Positions 43,011-52,081 of a stretch of 64,000 nucleotides of DNA are shown in pieces; positions within the stretch are counted from its first letter, which is position 1; the number at the start of each line of letters is the position of its first letter. This DNA is from Desulfobotulus pelophilus (lineage in GTDB: Bacteria; Desulfobacterota; Desulfobacteria; Desulfobacterales; ASO4-4), in the NCBI RefSeq assembly GCF_026155325.1, contig NZ_JAPFPW010000003.1, positions 62,001 to 126,000 on the forward strand, given 5' to 3'. The notes under the pieces are model-generated. The model was not told where the DNA came from. It saw only the letters and a list, made by a program, of their open reading frames with translations, and made no database searches. The translations under genes and the position numbers were made by a program.

Positions 43011-44170
43011 TGATGCATGCTGCATACAGAGGAATGAAGGGATGGGGGCTCCGGTTTTTCTGTTCCGGGTTTTTTGTCGTTTTGCTGGTCGCTTGCGGTA
43101 GCAGTGAGCAGGAAAGCCCGGTGGCGGTTTCTTCCCTCTCGGAACCTTTGCATACGGCTATGGCCGTTGCGGGAGAAAGGATGGAATGGCTGGATGCCGT
43201 TGGAACGGTTCGGCCCCGTACGGAGTCCAGCCTGGAGTCCAGGCTGGCTGCCCAGATTAAGGAAATTCGTGTACATCCGGGTAGCTCGGTGAGTCGGGGG
43301 GATCTGCTGATTCTTCTGGATGATGGCGAGGTTCGAGCCCGTATGGAACAGGCAAAGGGGGCTGTTTCACAGGCCACGGCCGCGAGGAGGGAGGTGCTGC
43401 AGGCCATTGCTTCTGCGGACGCAGTGCTGGAAGCGGCCCGGCTGGATTATGAACGTATTACGGGTTTTCTGGCCGAAGGTGCCGCCACCCGGCGCGACAT
43501 GGAGCAGGCCACGGCCGTTTTTCATCAGGCAAAGGCCCATGCTCTGAAGACCAGGGATGGCCTGACCGGTGCGGATGCGGTTATCCGGCAGGCGGAAGAA
43601 AAACTGCGGGAAACAGAGATTGCCCATGGTTATACGGAGATCCGTGCTCCGGAATCGGGGGAGGTGTTGAAACGGCTGGTGGAGCCAGGAGATATGGCTG
43701 TGCCGGGAAGGCACCTGCTCGTTGTGCAGACCAGTGGTTTTTTGCGGCTGGAAGCCTATGTGCCGGAAAGTCTTTTTGCCCGGGTGGCGCCGGGTGCTGT
43801 TTTACGGGTTGTCATCCGGACCCTGGACGCCGAGCTGGAAGCGGAGGTGGAGGAAGTGGTGCCCTATGCGGATTCCCGAAGCCGTACTTTTCTTGTTAAA
43901 GCATCCCTCCCCTTTACGGAAGGACTGTATCCGGGCATGTTCGGAACCCTTCGTATTCCCATAGGAACAAGGCCTGCCGTGTGGGTACCGGAAAATGGCA
44001 TCCGCCGGATGGGGCAGCTGGACCTTGTGTATGTGGAAGTGGATGGACGCTGGGAAAGGCGGTTTGTGACCAGAGGGGAGAGGCTTGAAAAGGGAATGGT
44101 AGAGATCCTGTCCGGTCTTTCCGGAGGCGAAAGGGTGGGGTTGATGATGCCGGAGGAGAGACGGCCATGA
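43010..44170 (+). CDS. RND efflux periplasmic adaptor lipoprotein
   Basis: This 386-residue HlyD/AcrA-type adaptor has an N-terminal hydrophobic segment ending in LLVACGSS, which makes Cys29 a lipidation site. The barrel-sandwich halves (GTVRPRTESSLESRLAAQIKEI and TEIRAPESGEVLKRL) flank an Ala/Glu-rich helical hairpin (about 105-185), and a beta-barrel domain follows. It links the inner-membrane pump to the TolC-type channel. It overlaps both neighbours (TAATG at the start, ATGA at the end), so the three genes are tightly coupled. The substrate is unknown. Confidence 0.92.
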   Translation: MMHAAYRGMKGWGLRFFCSGFFVVLLVACGSSEQESPVAVSSLSEPLHTAMAVAGERMEWLDAVGTVRPRTESSLESRLAAQIKEIRVHPGSSVSRGDLLILLDDGEVRARMEQAKGAVSQATAARREVLQAIASADAVLEAARLDYERITGFLAEGAATRRDMEQATAVFHQAKAHALKTRDGLTGADAVIRQAEEKLRETEIAHGYTEIRAPESGEVLKRLVEPGDMAVPGRHLLVVQTSGFLRLEAYVPESLFARVAPGAVLRVVIRTLDAELEAEVEEVVPYADSRSRTFLVKASLPFTEGLYPGMFGTLRIPIGTRPAVWVPENGIRRMGQLDLVYVEVDGRWERRFVTRGERLEKGMVEILSGLSGGERVGLMMPEERRP

Positions 44171-47100
44171 ACCATGAAATTTCGGGTGACAGAGGTCAGG
44201 GCCCTCCGACGGGTGTGGTGATCAGTCTTGTGCGTCAGTTTCTGTCTTCCAAGTTGTCGCCCATAGTGATGGTGGCAGCCCTTGCCCTTGGTTTTTTTTC
44301 CGTATGGCTGACTCCCAAGGAGGAGGAACCTCAGATTGTGGTTCCCCTTGCGGATATTTTTGTGGATGTGCCCGGAGCTTCCGCAAAGGAAGTGGAACAG
44401 CTGGTGGCGACCCCATTGGAACGGCTGCTCTGGCAGATTGACGGAGTGGAATACGTGTATTCCATGGCCCGCCGGGACAGAGCCGTGGTGACCGTGCGAT
44501 TCTATGTGGGGGAAGACAGGGAAGCTGCACTGGTACGGCTCCATAACAGGATCATGATGAATCAGGACCTTGTACCGTCCATTGTGCGGGGCTGGCTGAT
44601 CAGACCTGTGGAAATTGATGATGTCCCCATAGTGAATTTCACCCTTCATTCCGCCGTTTATGACGACCATGCCCTGCACCGTATGGCCGGTGAGGTTCTG
44701 GCCAGACTTTCTGAGGTGAAAAATGTGTCCCGCACGGAAATGGTGGGCGGGCGAAGGCATGAGGTAAGGGTTTCCCTGTTGCCCGAGCGCATGATGGGGT
44801 TGGGCGTGGATGTGAATTCCATTCTGAGCCGTCTTGCCTTATCAGATGTTTCTGTGAGTGCAGGCCGTATCAGTCAGGCCAACCGAAGCTTTGTGGTGGG
44901 TAGTGATTCCTTTTTGAAAAATCTGGACGATGTGGCTTCCCTTGTGGTGGGGGTACACGGGGGGCGGCCCGTTTACCTCAAGGATATCGCCCTGATTGAG
45001 GAGATGCCGGAAGACGCCCGTTGTTTTTCCCGCCTGAGTTTTGGTCCTGGTTACCAAAGAGAAGTTCCCGATGAAGGATTGCCCCGTGCCGCCGTTACCC
45101 TGGGGGTGGCCAAAAAACGGGGTACCAATGCCGTTACGGTGGCGGATGCGGTGGTGGCTCGCATGGAAAAACTCCAGAAAGAAATGTTGCCCCATGGAGT
45201 TGCCCTGTCTGTCACCCGAAATTACGGAGAGACCGCCCGAGAAAAAGTATCCGATCTTCTGCTTTCTCTGGCTTTTGCTGTTGTTTCCGTTGTGCTGCTT
45301 CTCGCTCTGACCCTTGGATGGCGGGAAGCCCTTGTGGTGGCAGTGGCCGTTCCCCTGAGTTTTTCTCTGGCTCTTTTTGTGAATTATCTTGCCGGTTATA
45401 CCATTAACCGGGTTACCCTTTTTGCCCTTATTCTTTCCCTTGGTCTTGTGGTGGATGATCCCATTACCAATGTGGACAATATTCAGCGAAACATCCGTAA
45501 AGGTGAGCTGGACCCGAAGGATGCCACTCTGATGGGAGTAAGGGAGGTACTGTCCCCGGTTCTGATGTCCACGGTGGCCATTATTCTGTGTTTTGTGCCC
45601 CTTTTTTTTATCACGGGCATGATGGGGCCTTACATGGCTCCCATGGCGGTGAACGTTCCCCTTACGGTTATTTTTTCTACCCTCTGGGCCCTTACCATTG
45701 TTCCATGGCTTTCATGGCTGCTGCTGAAAAGAATTGGAGGCAAGGATGGTGGGACAGGGCAAAGGGGAGCCACTGGCGTGCATCCTGTCATTGAGCGATT
45801 GTATCGGAAGATCATGACCCCTTTCCTCCATTCCCGCCAGCATCGCTATGCCTTGCTGGGAGGTATTCTGCTGCTGTTTGGAGGCTGCCTTTCACTGGTT
45901 TTGCTGCGGCAGGTTCCATTGAAGCTTCTTCCCTTTGATAACAAAGCGGAATTTCAGATTGTACTGGATATGCCCGAGGGAACCACCCTGGAAGCCACGG
46001 ATGCTGTGGTGCGGGAATTCGAGTATTTTCTGCGTTCGGTTCCCGAAGTCCGGGAAATTATCAGTTTTACGGGTACGGCTTCTCCCATGGATTTTAACGG
46101 AATGGTGCGGAAATATTACCTGAGGCAGGGGCCGCATCTTGCCGATATCCGGGTTAATCTGGTGCATAAGAGTCAGCGGAATGCTCAGAGCCATGGCCTT
46201 GTACTCCGGCTGCGTCCGGATCTGGAGTCCCTTGCCTGCCGCCATGGTGCCAGCATGCAGCTGGTCGAGGTGCCGCCGGGTCCGCCGGTGCTGGCCACTC
46301 TGGTTGCAGAAGTTTACGGAAGAGAGGATATGACCTATGACGATCTTCTCAGGGCCGCCGACCACGTGCGGGATATCATGCTGGCAGAGCCCTTTGTCAC
46401 GGATGTGGATATCATGGCCGAATCCCCCCATGAGCGTATGGTGCTGGAGGTGGACAGAGAAAAAGCGGCCCTGCACGGTATTTCGGTTCATGCCCTGCTG
46501 ACAACGTTGGAAACGGCCGTTGGCGGCAGCATACCCGCCACCCTTCACCGGGAAGGGGAGCGCTCCCCCCTGCCTGTGCGGGTGACGGTTCCCAGAGAAG
46601 TTCGCAGTTCCATGGCAGGCCTTGGGTCCATCCCCATGGCAACACCCGCAGGTGTCATGGTTCCCCTGTCCGAACTTGTCAGCGTGAAAAGGGTGCTGGA
46701 AGAAGGAACCATTCATCATAAAAATATGGAACGGGTGGTCTATGTACTGGGTGAGATGGCGGGAAAATCTCCTGCCGAAGGGGTGATTGATCTGATGTCC
46801 CGCATGCGGGAGAATCCCCCCGCAGAGGGTATCCGTGTGCAGTGGGCAGGGGAGGGGGAGTGGAAGATTACACAGAGGGTTTTTCGGGACATGGGGCTTG
46901 CCTTTGCCGGAGCCATGCTGGGAATTTATCTTCTTCTGGTGATACAGTCGGGAAGTTTTGGTTTGCCCCTTCTGATTATGATGGCCATTCCCCTTACCCT
47001 GTTGGGTATTCTGCCGGGTTTCTGGCTGCTGAATCTTGTGGCAGCTCCTTCCGTGGGCCCCTATGTTAACCCCGTCTTTTTTACGGCTACCTCCATGATC

Positions 47101-47412
47101 GGCATGATTGCTCTGGGAGGTATTGTGATACGCAACTCCCTTGTGCTGGTGGAGTTCATTCAGGAGGCTGTGGCAAAGGGAATGGTGCTTTCCGAAGCTA
47201 TTCTGCAGAGTGGAGCCATCCGTCTGCGTCCCATTGTACTGACGGCTTTGACCACGGCCATCGGCGCTTCTCCCATTACACTGGATCCGGTTTTTTCCGG
47301 TCTGGCCTGGGCTCTGATCTTCGGGCTTTTTGCCTCCACCCTTTTTACTTTGCTTGTGGTGCCCGTCACCTATTATGCCTTGTTCCGCCATTCGGGAGGA
47401 GAAAGGAAATGA
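44167..47412 (+). CDS. RND-family efflux transporter, AcrB type
   Basis: This 1081-residue proton-driven inner-membrane pump has the expected layout of 12 transmembrane helices and two large periplasmic loops. The fourth helix carries the conserved Asp pair in GLVVDDPITNVDNIQR. An SAIRLRPIVLTALTTAIG motif near the C-terminus is typical. The duplicated porter domains lie at about 60-340 and 620-900. Export of drugs, bile salts, solvents or metals is possible; metal-type charged residues within the membrane are not evident. It ends the operon and is followed by a bidirectional terminator. No regulator is adjacent. Confidence 0.93.
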   Translation: MNHEISGDRGQGPPTGVVISLVRQFLSSKLSPIVMVAALALGFFSVWLTPKEEEPQIVVPLADIFVDVPGASAKEVEQLVATPLERLLWQIDGVEYVYSMARRDRAVVTVRFYVGEDREAALVRLHNRIMMNQDLVPSIVRGWLIRPVEIDDVPIVNFTLHSAVYDDHALHRMAGEVLARLSEVKNVSRTEMVGGRRHEVRVSLLPERMMGLGVDVNSILSRLALSDVSVSAGRISQANRSFVVGSDSFLKNLDDVASLVVGVHGGRPVYLKDIALIEEMPEDARCFSRLSFGPGYQREVPDEGLPRAAVTLGVAKKRGTNAVTVADAVVARMEKLQKEMLPHGVALSVTRNYGETAREKVSDLLLSLAFAVVSVVLLLALTLGWREALVVAVAVPLSFSLALFVNYLAGYTINRVTLFALILSLGLVVDDPITNVDNIQRNIRKGELDPKDATLMGVREVLSPVLMSTVAIILCFVPLFFITGMMGPYMAPMAVNVPLTVIFSTLWALTIVPWLSWLLLKRIGGKDGGTGQRGATGVHPVIERLYRKIMTPFLHSRQHRYALLGGILLLFGGCLSLVLLRQVPLKLLPFDNKAEFQIVLDMPEGTTLEATDAVVREFEYFLRSVPEVREIISFTGTASPMDFNGMVRKYYLRQGPHLADIRVNLVHKSQRNAQSHGLVLRLRPDLESLACRHGASMQLVEVPPGPPVLATLVAEVYGREDMTYDDLLRAADHVRDIMLAEPFVTDVDIMAESPHERMVLEVDREKAALHGISVHALLTTLETAVGGSIPATLHREGERSPLPVRVTVPREVRSSMAGLGSIPMATPAGVMVPLSELVSVKRVLEEGTIHHKNMERVVYVLGEMAGKSPAEGVIDLMSRMRENPPAEGIRVQWAGEGEWKITQRVFRDMGLAFAGAMLGIYLLLVIQSGSFGLPLLIMMAIPLTLLGILPGFWLLNLVAAPSVGPYVNPVFFTATSMIGMIALGGIVIRNSLVLVEFIQEAVAKGMVLSEAILQSGAIRLRPIVLTALTTAIGASPITLDPVFSGLAWALIFGLFASTLFTLLVVPVTYYALFRHSGGERK

Positions 47413-47553
47413 AGAAGTCCATGGGCCGGGTCAGGAAGAAAGTCCTGTCTGGGAAGGCTGGCGCTGGCAAGTGTATGGGCAGGAAGGGCGGGGTGGGCAG
47501 GGTTGAAGGGGGCGGTCGGAATGTGCGCACTTTTTTTTTGCTCTTGTAAACAA

Positions 47554-47587
47554 AAAAGCCTTCCGGGTAGTAAGCCGGAAGGCTTTT
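47554..47587. terminator. Bidirectional terminator
   Basis: AAAAGCCTTCCGG (47554-47566) pairs perfectly with CCGGAAGGCTTTT (47575-47587) around an 8-base loop. It separates the plus-strand efflux operon from the convergent OmpP1-type gene ending at 47614 and has T/A tracts suited to both directions. Confidence 0.88.
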
Positions 47588-47613
47588 ACGAAGATTGTCT
47601 GTGTGGCAGTGTG

Positions 47614-49206
47614 TCAGAACCGGTAGTTGGCCGTAAGGGAATAGGCCCACAGGTAGCCCTGATTATCCACATGAACCGTGCCGTTTTCCGCATCCGGACC
47701 ATCCAGCACAGGGATTAGTCCGCCTATGGTTTTGTTCAGGTTTTCTGAGGTTCCCCGGACATCATCCCGGTACCCCCAGTCAAAGGTCCGGATGTGCTGG
47801 AAGGCCACATCCACAGTCCAGTTGGCATTGACCTTGACGGAAGCACCCAGATTCATGAGGTGCCGGTCCGTGTCCGGCCAGCCATTGTCAAAGGTATGGG
47901 CCGGAACGGGTGTGGGGTCATAGACATAGCCGGCAAGGAAGGTGAAACGGTCATTGTATACGTATTCCACACCCAGCTTGTACTGAATTTCGTTGGACCA
48001 GTCGCGGTTGTAACCCATGTCTCTGGTCTGACCGAGGGTGCTCTGACCCACCTTATGGATGAGGCCGGCCTTTTGCTGCGCCTGAAATGCCGCATACTGA
48101 TCTTGTGTAATCTGATTATTCTGCAGTGCCGCATTGGCCATGTTGGTTGCCGTTTGATCGATGATGGCCACAACGCCGTCGGGCAGTACGCTTGAGGTGA
48201 TATATTCATGCTGGAAGGCATTGATGCTCCAGTTGGCCCATACCATATCAAAGGACATGGCCAGCCGCTCCGTAAGGGCATAGCGGAGCCCCACCTGAAC
48301 CTGATCCGGATGGTCATAGGGCATGCTTACGCTGCCCACCTTCTGCCCGTTGTGGATAAAATCTCCCTTAAAATCTCCGTTGGCTCTGGATCGGTAGGTA
48401 AGTCCGAGGCTCAGCCTGTCTGTGGGCTGGTACTGAATTCCTGCATTCCATGACCAGTTGAAGGAGTCTTCCATATCCAGTTCTGTGGTAATGAAAGGCC
48501 CACCCGAAGAACTTCTGGCAGCACTGACATCTTTCAGCAGGGCCGTAACCTGCGCATCGTTGTATCCTTGCTCTGTGAAACCTGCCTTCAGCTGTTTGAT
48601 GACGGCAGACTGAAAGGGGTCCTCGTAACTGGTTTTCCCTGCCTTGCAGGAGGACCGGCCCAGACTGAGACCCAGACCAAAGGAAAGCCGGTCGTTGATT
48701 TTATAGGAAAAGGCGGGGGTAACGGCTATGCGGGTATACATGGACTCCCAGGCATTGAAGCCCATGGGTTTTTGGAAGGGATCCTTGTCCGTATCAATGT
48801 GAAATCCATAGGGTGCATAGGCAGCAATGCCAAAGCTGATTTTATCATTGACGGGCATGGCAAAGCCCATGTGGGGGTTCAGGAGGGGATCCATGTCCGT
48901 CTTCCACCGGGTGTTCTGGATGCCAAGGTCCTGGGTCCGGTCCTTTCCCTGTGAATCTATGATTGCAAAATTTTTATAGTACACTTCCGCATCATAAACC
49001 GTAAGACCGGTTGTGAGCACGGGGGCGTCAATATTACTGAGCCCTGCAGGATTATAGTACACGGCAAAGGCATCCGTTGCGTGGGCCGAGACGGCTTCCC
49101 CGAGGGCTGCGTTCCGTGCACCAATGCCAAAGGGCTGCACAAGGGCAGCCTGTGCGGTACTGCCCAGAAAAATAAGACCTGCACACATCATCATCAGTTT
49201 TTTCAT
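47614..49206 (-). CDS. OmpP1/FadL-family outer-membrane transporter, copy 1
   Basis: This is a 530-residue barrel that imports hydrophobic compounds such as long-chain fatty acids. A signal peptide (residues 1-20, ending AQA) precedes the family N-terminus ALVQPFGIGARNAALGEAVSA and the hallmark DAFAVYYNPAGLSNI. The protein ends in a beta strand with terminal Phe (TANYRF). ATG 49206 has GGGAG seven bases upstream; an earlier start in the same frame lies in the leader. It is a tandem paralogue of the gene ending at 49923. It differs mainly by a Cys-containing insert near residue 200 and a longer extracellular region. The promoter is at 49405-49432. Confidence 0.92.
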   Translation of the reverse strand: MKKLMMMCAGLIFLGSTAQAALVQPFGIGARNAALGEAVSAHATDAFAVYYNPAGLSNIDAPVLTTGLTVYDAEVYYKNFAIIDSQGKDRTQDLGIQNTRWKTDMDPLLNPHMGFAMPVNDKISFGIAAYAPYGFHIDTDKDPFQKPMGFNAWESMYTRIAVTPAFSYKINDRLSFGLGLSLGRSSCKAGKTSYEDPFQSAVIKQLKAGFTEQGYNDAQVTALLKDVSAARSSSGGPFITTELDMEDSFNWSWNAGIQYQPTDRLSLGLTYRSRANGDFKGDFIHNGQKVGSVSMPYDHPDQVQVGLRYALTERLAMSFDMVWANWSINAFQHEYITSSVLPDGVVAIIDQTATNMANAALQNNQITQDQYAAFQAQQKAGLIHKVGQSTLGQTRDMGYNRDWSNEIQYKLGVEYVYNDRFTFLAGYVYDPTPVPAHTFDNGWPDTDRHLMNLGASVKVNANWTVDVAFQHIRTFDWGYRDDVRGTSENLNKTIGGLIPVLDGPDAENGTVHVDNQGYLWAYSLTANYRF

Positions 49207-49404
49207 GTTGGCTCTCCCACCTTTTCCCTGATGTTCATAATACTTGTGCAAAAAATGCTTGTGCACTATGCGTTTTTTTCTGCTCACGCACGGTCAGGAG
49301 CCCCATTCCTGTTCCAAGCGGCTGTTCTTTGCACTGTTTGGTTATGAAAACTATAGTGAATGAAAAGTTCAAGTACTGAATCATCGTTCATTGTATGAAG
49401 TTTC

Positions 49405-49432
49405 TCTATATCCCTCCGCACGCATTTGTCAA
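49405..49432 (-). promoter_or_regulatory. Sigma-70-like promoter of OmpP1 copy 1
   Basis: On the minus strand TTGACA (49432-49427), a 16-base spacer and TATAGA (49410-49405) form a good vegetative promoter. The same elements with the same spacer precede copy 2 and are embedded in conserved flanks (AGAGAAA-type sequence upstream and TTCATACAATGAAC downstream). The -10 ends 199 bases before the ATG, giving a long leader. Confidence 0.8.
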
Positions 49433-49865
49433 CAGAGAAAAACATTCTGGTAAGAGAATATGGGATGCGGCTGAGGAACTGAATGGAGGGCGCAGGCGGC
49501 GTTGTTGTGTGCAATCTCTTGTTTTGCAGGACAGAGGGCTTATCTCTGATGGCTGGGTGAGCCGGGGCGGGAGAATTTTCGGGCAGAGTGTGGTAGGGGT
49601 ATGGGTTTGAGTGTTTTGTATTGTTGAGACGGATTTTTTTTTATCATGATGGCCTGGGCTCACGGTGCCTCCGCCATCATGGGTGGGAGAAGCGGGATGC
49701 GAAATAAAAAGCAGGGTTTCGTAGGGATAGCAACGAATGGGTATGGCTGATTTTTTTGTATGCAGGGTGCGGTTACGGAACCCGCTGTGCCTGGGGGTGG
49801 TGAAGAAGGGCGCCGGAGGAGGCGGCCGGGTTTGGAGGGCTGCACCTGCCGTGTCAGGAGAGCGG

Positions 49866-49905
49866 CAGGATCGCAGGGAGAAAAATATTCCTTCCTGCGA
49901 TCCTG
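49866..49905 (-). terminator. Hairpin after OmpP1 copy 2
   Basis: A perfect 12-bp stem (CAGGATCGCAGG at 49866-49877 with CCTGCGATCCTG at 49894-49905, loop of 16) begins 17 bases past the stop of copy 2. It lacks a T tract on the minus strand, so termination may depend on Rho or the stem may protect the message. Confidence 0.55.
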
Positions 49906-49922
49906 TCTGGCAGAGGGAAAGA

Positions 49923-51389
49923 TCAGAATCTGTAGTTGGCTGTGAGGTTATAGCCCCAGAGGTACCCCTGGTTTTTGACATGCATCTGGGCGCCTTCTTG
50001 CCTCAGCAGATATTCGGCTGTCTGATTGAGGTTTTCTGATGTGCCGTTAATGTCGTCCCTGTAGCCCCAGTCAAAGGTACGGATGTGCTGGAAGGCAAAA
50101 TCGATGGTCCAGTTTTGGGTTACTTTGGCGGATGTACCTATGGTCATTATGTGCCGGTCGTTGTCCGGCCACATATTGTCAAAGGTGTCGGCGGGAACGG
50201 GGGTGGGGTCATAAACATAACCGGCGAGGAAGGTAAAGCGATCATTGAAGACATATTCCATGCCGAGTTTGTACTGGATCTGATTTTTCCAGTCGCGCCT
50301 CAAATTCTTTTCGTTTGACTGAAGGAGGCCAGCCTTAATACTACCGGCAATGACCGCTGCTTGAGCCTGATTCCCTTGGGCAAGAGCAAGAGCTATATTG
50401 TCTATGGTGGTGGAGGTGTTTTCCGGGATTGTATCCAGAGTCATGATTTCTGTCTGATAATCACTGATACTCCAGTTTGCCCAGACCATGTCAAAGGACA
50501 TGGCAAAGCGTTCCGTAAGGGCATAGCGGACACCTGCCTGTACGGCTTCCGGATGATCAAAGTCCATGGAAACCCGCCCGATTCTTTCACCATTCTGGCT
50601 CCATGTCCCGGAAAAGTTCCCCGGAGTACGGGATCGATAGGTAAGGCCGAGGCTGAGTCTGTCCGTGGGCTGATACTGAATACCCGCATTCCAGGACCAG
50701 TTGATGGAGTCATCCATTTCAATTTCTGTAATATACGGGTTATTATAATCTATCTGGATGAGATTATAGTTCCCTGCTTTTTTAGCTGCAGCGGCTATGA
50801 GCGGATCGTATGGCGTAGCCTGACTGGCTCCGGACTCAGAGCGGCCCATGCTTACACCAAAGCCAAGGGATAAACGATCATTTACCTTGTATGAGACGGC
50901 AGGGGTCACAACGACTCGTGTATAATAGGACTCGCAGAAATTCATTGCCATGGGCTTTTGGGCAGGATCTTTGGGTGTGTCCAGATGAAAACCGTAGGGT
51001 GCATAGGCGGCTACACCAAAACTGAATTTTTCATTGATGGGCATGGCAAAACCCATGTGGGGATTGAGCAGGGGGTCTTTGTCCCCTTTCCATCGTCTGT
51101 TTTGAATGTCTTGTGGTGTAATATCGTTGCCGTTGCTGTCAGTGATCTTGAAGTCTTTGTAGTAGACTTCCGCATCATAGACAGCCATGCCTGCGGAAAG
51201 TGTAGGCGTCTTGATATTGCTGAGCCCAGCAGGATTGTAATACACAGCAAAGGCATCTGTTGTATAGGCTGAAACCGCTTCTCCCAGCGCCGCATTTCTT
51301 GCCCCGATACCAAAGGGCTGCACAAGGGCCGCCTGGACTGAAGAACCGAGAAATAAGATACCCGCACACATGCCAATCAATTTTTTCAT
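49923..51389 (-). CDS. OmpP1/FadL-family outer-membrane transporter, copy 2
   Basis: This 488-residue paralogue of the gene at 47614-49206 has an almost identical signal peptide and mature N-terminus, the same DAFAVYYNPAGLSNI signature and the same NYRF end. The two copies diverge most in the central loops, so the duplication is not recent. GGGAG precedes ATG 51389 by about eight bases. Its own TTGACA/TATAGA promoter (51589-51616) and a 200-base leader match those of copy 1. The divergence may reflect different hydrophobic substrates, which is inference. Confidence 0.92.
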   Translation of the reverse strand: MKKLIGMCAGILFLGSSVQAALVQPFGIGARNAALGEAVSAYTTDAFAVYYNPAGLSNIKTPTLSAGMAVYDAEVYYKDFKITDSNGNDITPQDIQNRRWKGDKDPLLNPHMGFAMPINEKFSFGVAAYAPYGFHLDTPKDPAQKPMAMNFCESYYTRVVVTPAVSYKVNDRLSLGFGVSMGRSESGASQATPYDPLIAAAAKKAGNYNLIQIDYNNPYITEIEMDDSINWSWNAGIQYQPTDRLSLGLTYRSRTPGNFSGTWSQNGERIGRVSMDFDHPEAVQAGVRYALTERFAMSFDMVWANWSISDYQTEIMTLDTIPENTSTTIDNIALALAQGNQAQAAVIAGSIKAGLLQSNEKNLRRDWKNQIQYKLGMEYVFNDRFTFLAGYVYDPTPVPADTFDNMWPDNDRHIMTIGTSAKVTQNWTIDFAFQHIRTFDWGYRDDINGTSENLNQTAEYLLRQEGAQMHVKNQGYLWGYNLTANYRF

Positions 51390-51877
51390 GATGATTCTCC
51401 CACCCTTTTCCCGAATGTTTGGAATACCTGTGCGAAAACTGCTTGTGGGCCATGGATCTGTCTTTCTGCCCGCACTGACCGGATCCCCATTCCTGTGTCA
51501 GTATGCTGTTTCTCACATGGTTTGATTGTGAAACCAGTGTTCGATCTTGAGTTTGAATCCTGAATCAGTGTTCATTGTATGAAGTCTCTCTATATTTCTC
51601 CATACACCTTTGTCAACAGAGAAAATGATTTTTTTGTGTGAACCTTTGCAAAATAAGGCCTTGGCAGGGCGGTAAAAAATGTGAACGCCGGTCATGACGT
51701 AGAACCTGTAGTGGAAAGGACATAAAGGGGAGCCGGTATGGGACCGAGGGGAGAAATGAAGGGCAGAACGGCGTGGTGAAAGAAGGGAAGCTTTTGACAG
51801 AAAGAACGAGTTCCGGTAAGAGGCAGAAGGCAATGCGGGGACAAGGAGAAGCGTACAGGGTCAGCTTGAAAAAGGAA
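51390..51877. other. Leader and promoter of OmpP1 copy 2
   Basis: Positions 51390-51588 are the transcribed leader and 51589-51616 the promoter. The remainder up to 51877 shows only a plus-strand open frame that extends the small membrane protein gene upstream without a convincing start; I leave it uncalled. Confidence 0.55.
51589..51616 (-). promoter_or_regulatory. Sigma-70-like promoter of OmpP1 copy 2
   Basis: TTGACA (51616-51611), a 16-base spacer and TATAGA (51594-51589) on the minus strand repeat the arrangement of copy 1. The -10 ends 200 bases before the ATG. Conservation between paralogues at both hexamers, against a diverged spacer, supports function. Confidence 0.8.
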
Positions 51878-52081
51878 ATGACTGTGGAATGGGTTTTAGA
51901 AATTATTAAGATGGGGGCGGCACTGGGATCGGCCATGCTGCTGGGGCATTGGTTTCTGGCGGAAGTGAAGCGGGTCAAGACGGCAGGAGAGCCCTTTTAC
52001 AGGGCCTACATGACAACCCCGGGCGTTCTGGTGATTCTGGCTGTGCTGGTACCGGCTGTTTTATGGCTTTTCCGGGGCTGA
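51878..52081 (+). CDS. Small membrane protein of unknown function
   Basis: This 67-residue protein, starting at ATG 51878, has one hydrophobic stretch near residues 11-24 and a second at the C-terminus (VLVILAVLVPAVLWLF), with a basic, polar middle (AEVKRVKTAGEPFYRAYMTTPG). A Shine-Dalgarno (AAAAGGAA) is close to the ATG, so a start further upstream (for example 51833) is possible. The gene's last 21 bases overlap the 3' end of the convergent tRNA-dihydrouridine synthase gene. I infer no function. Confidence 0.55.
   Translation: MTVEWVLEIIKMGAALGSAMLLGHWFLAEVKRVKTAGEPFYRAYMTTPGVLVILAVLVPAVLWLFRG

Larger units (their letters stand above)
49207..49922. other. Leader, promoter and spacer between OmpP1 paralogues
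   Basis: Positions 49207-49404 hold a leader of about 190 bases that is clearly similar to the one before the second paralogue. The promoter is at 49405-49432. The rest (49433-49865) shows no supported gene. A hairpin past the stop of copy 2 lies at 49866-49905. Confidence 0.6.

Noticed and set aside
45892-47391. Minus-strand open frame (499 codons) opposite the RND transporter
   Set aside because: Antisense shadow with His/Gln/Gly bias and no family resemblance.
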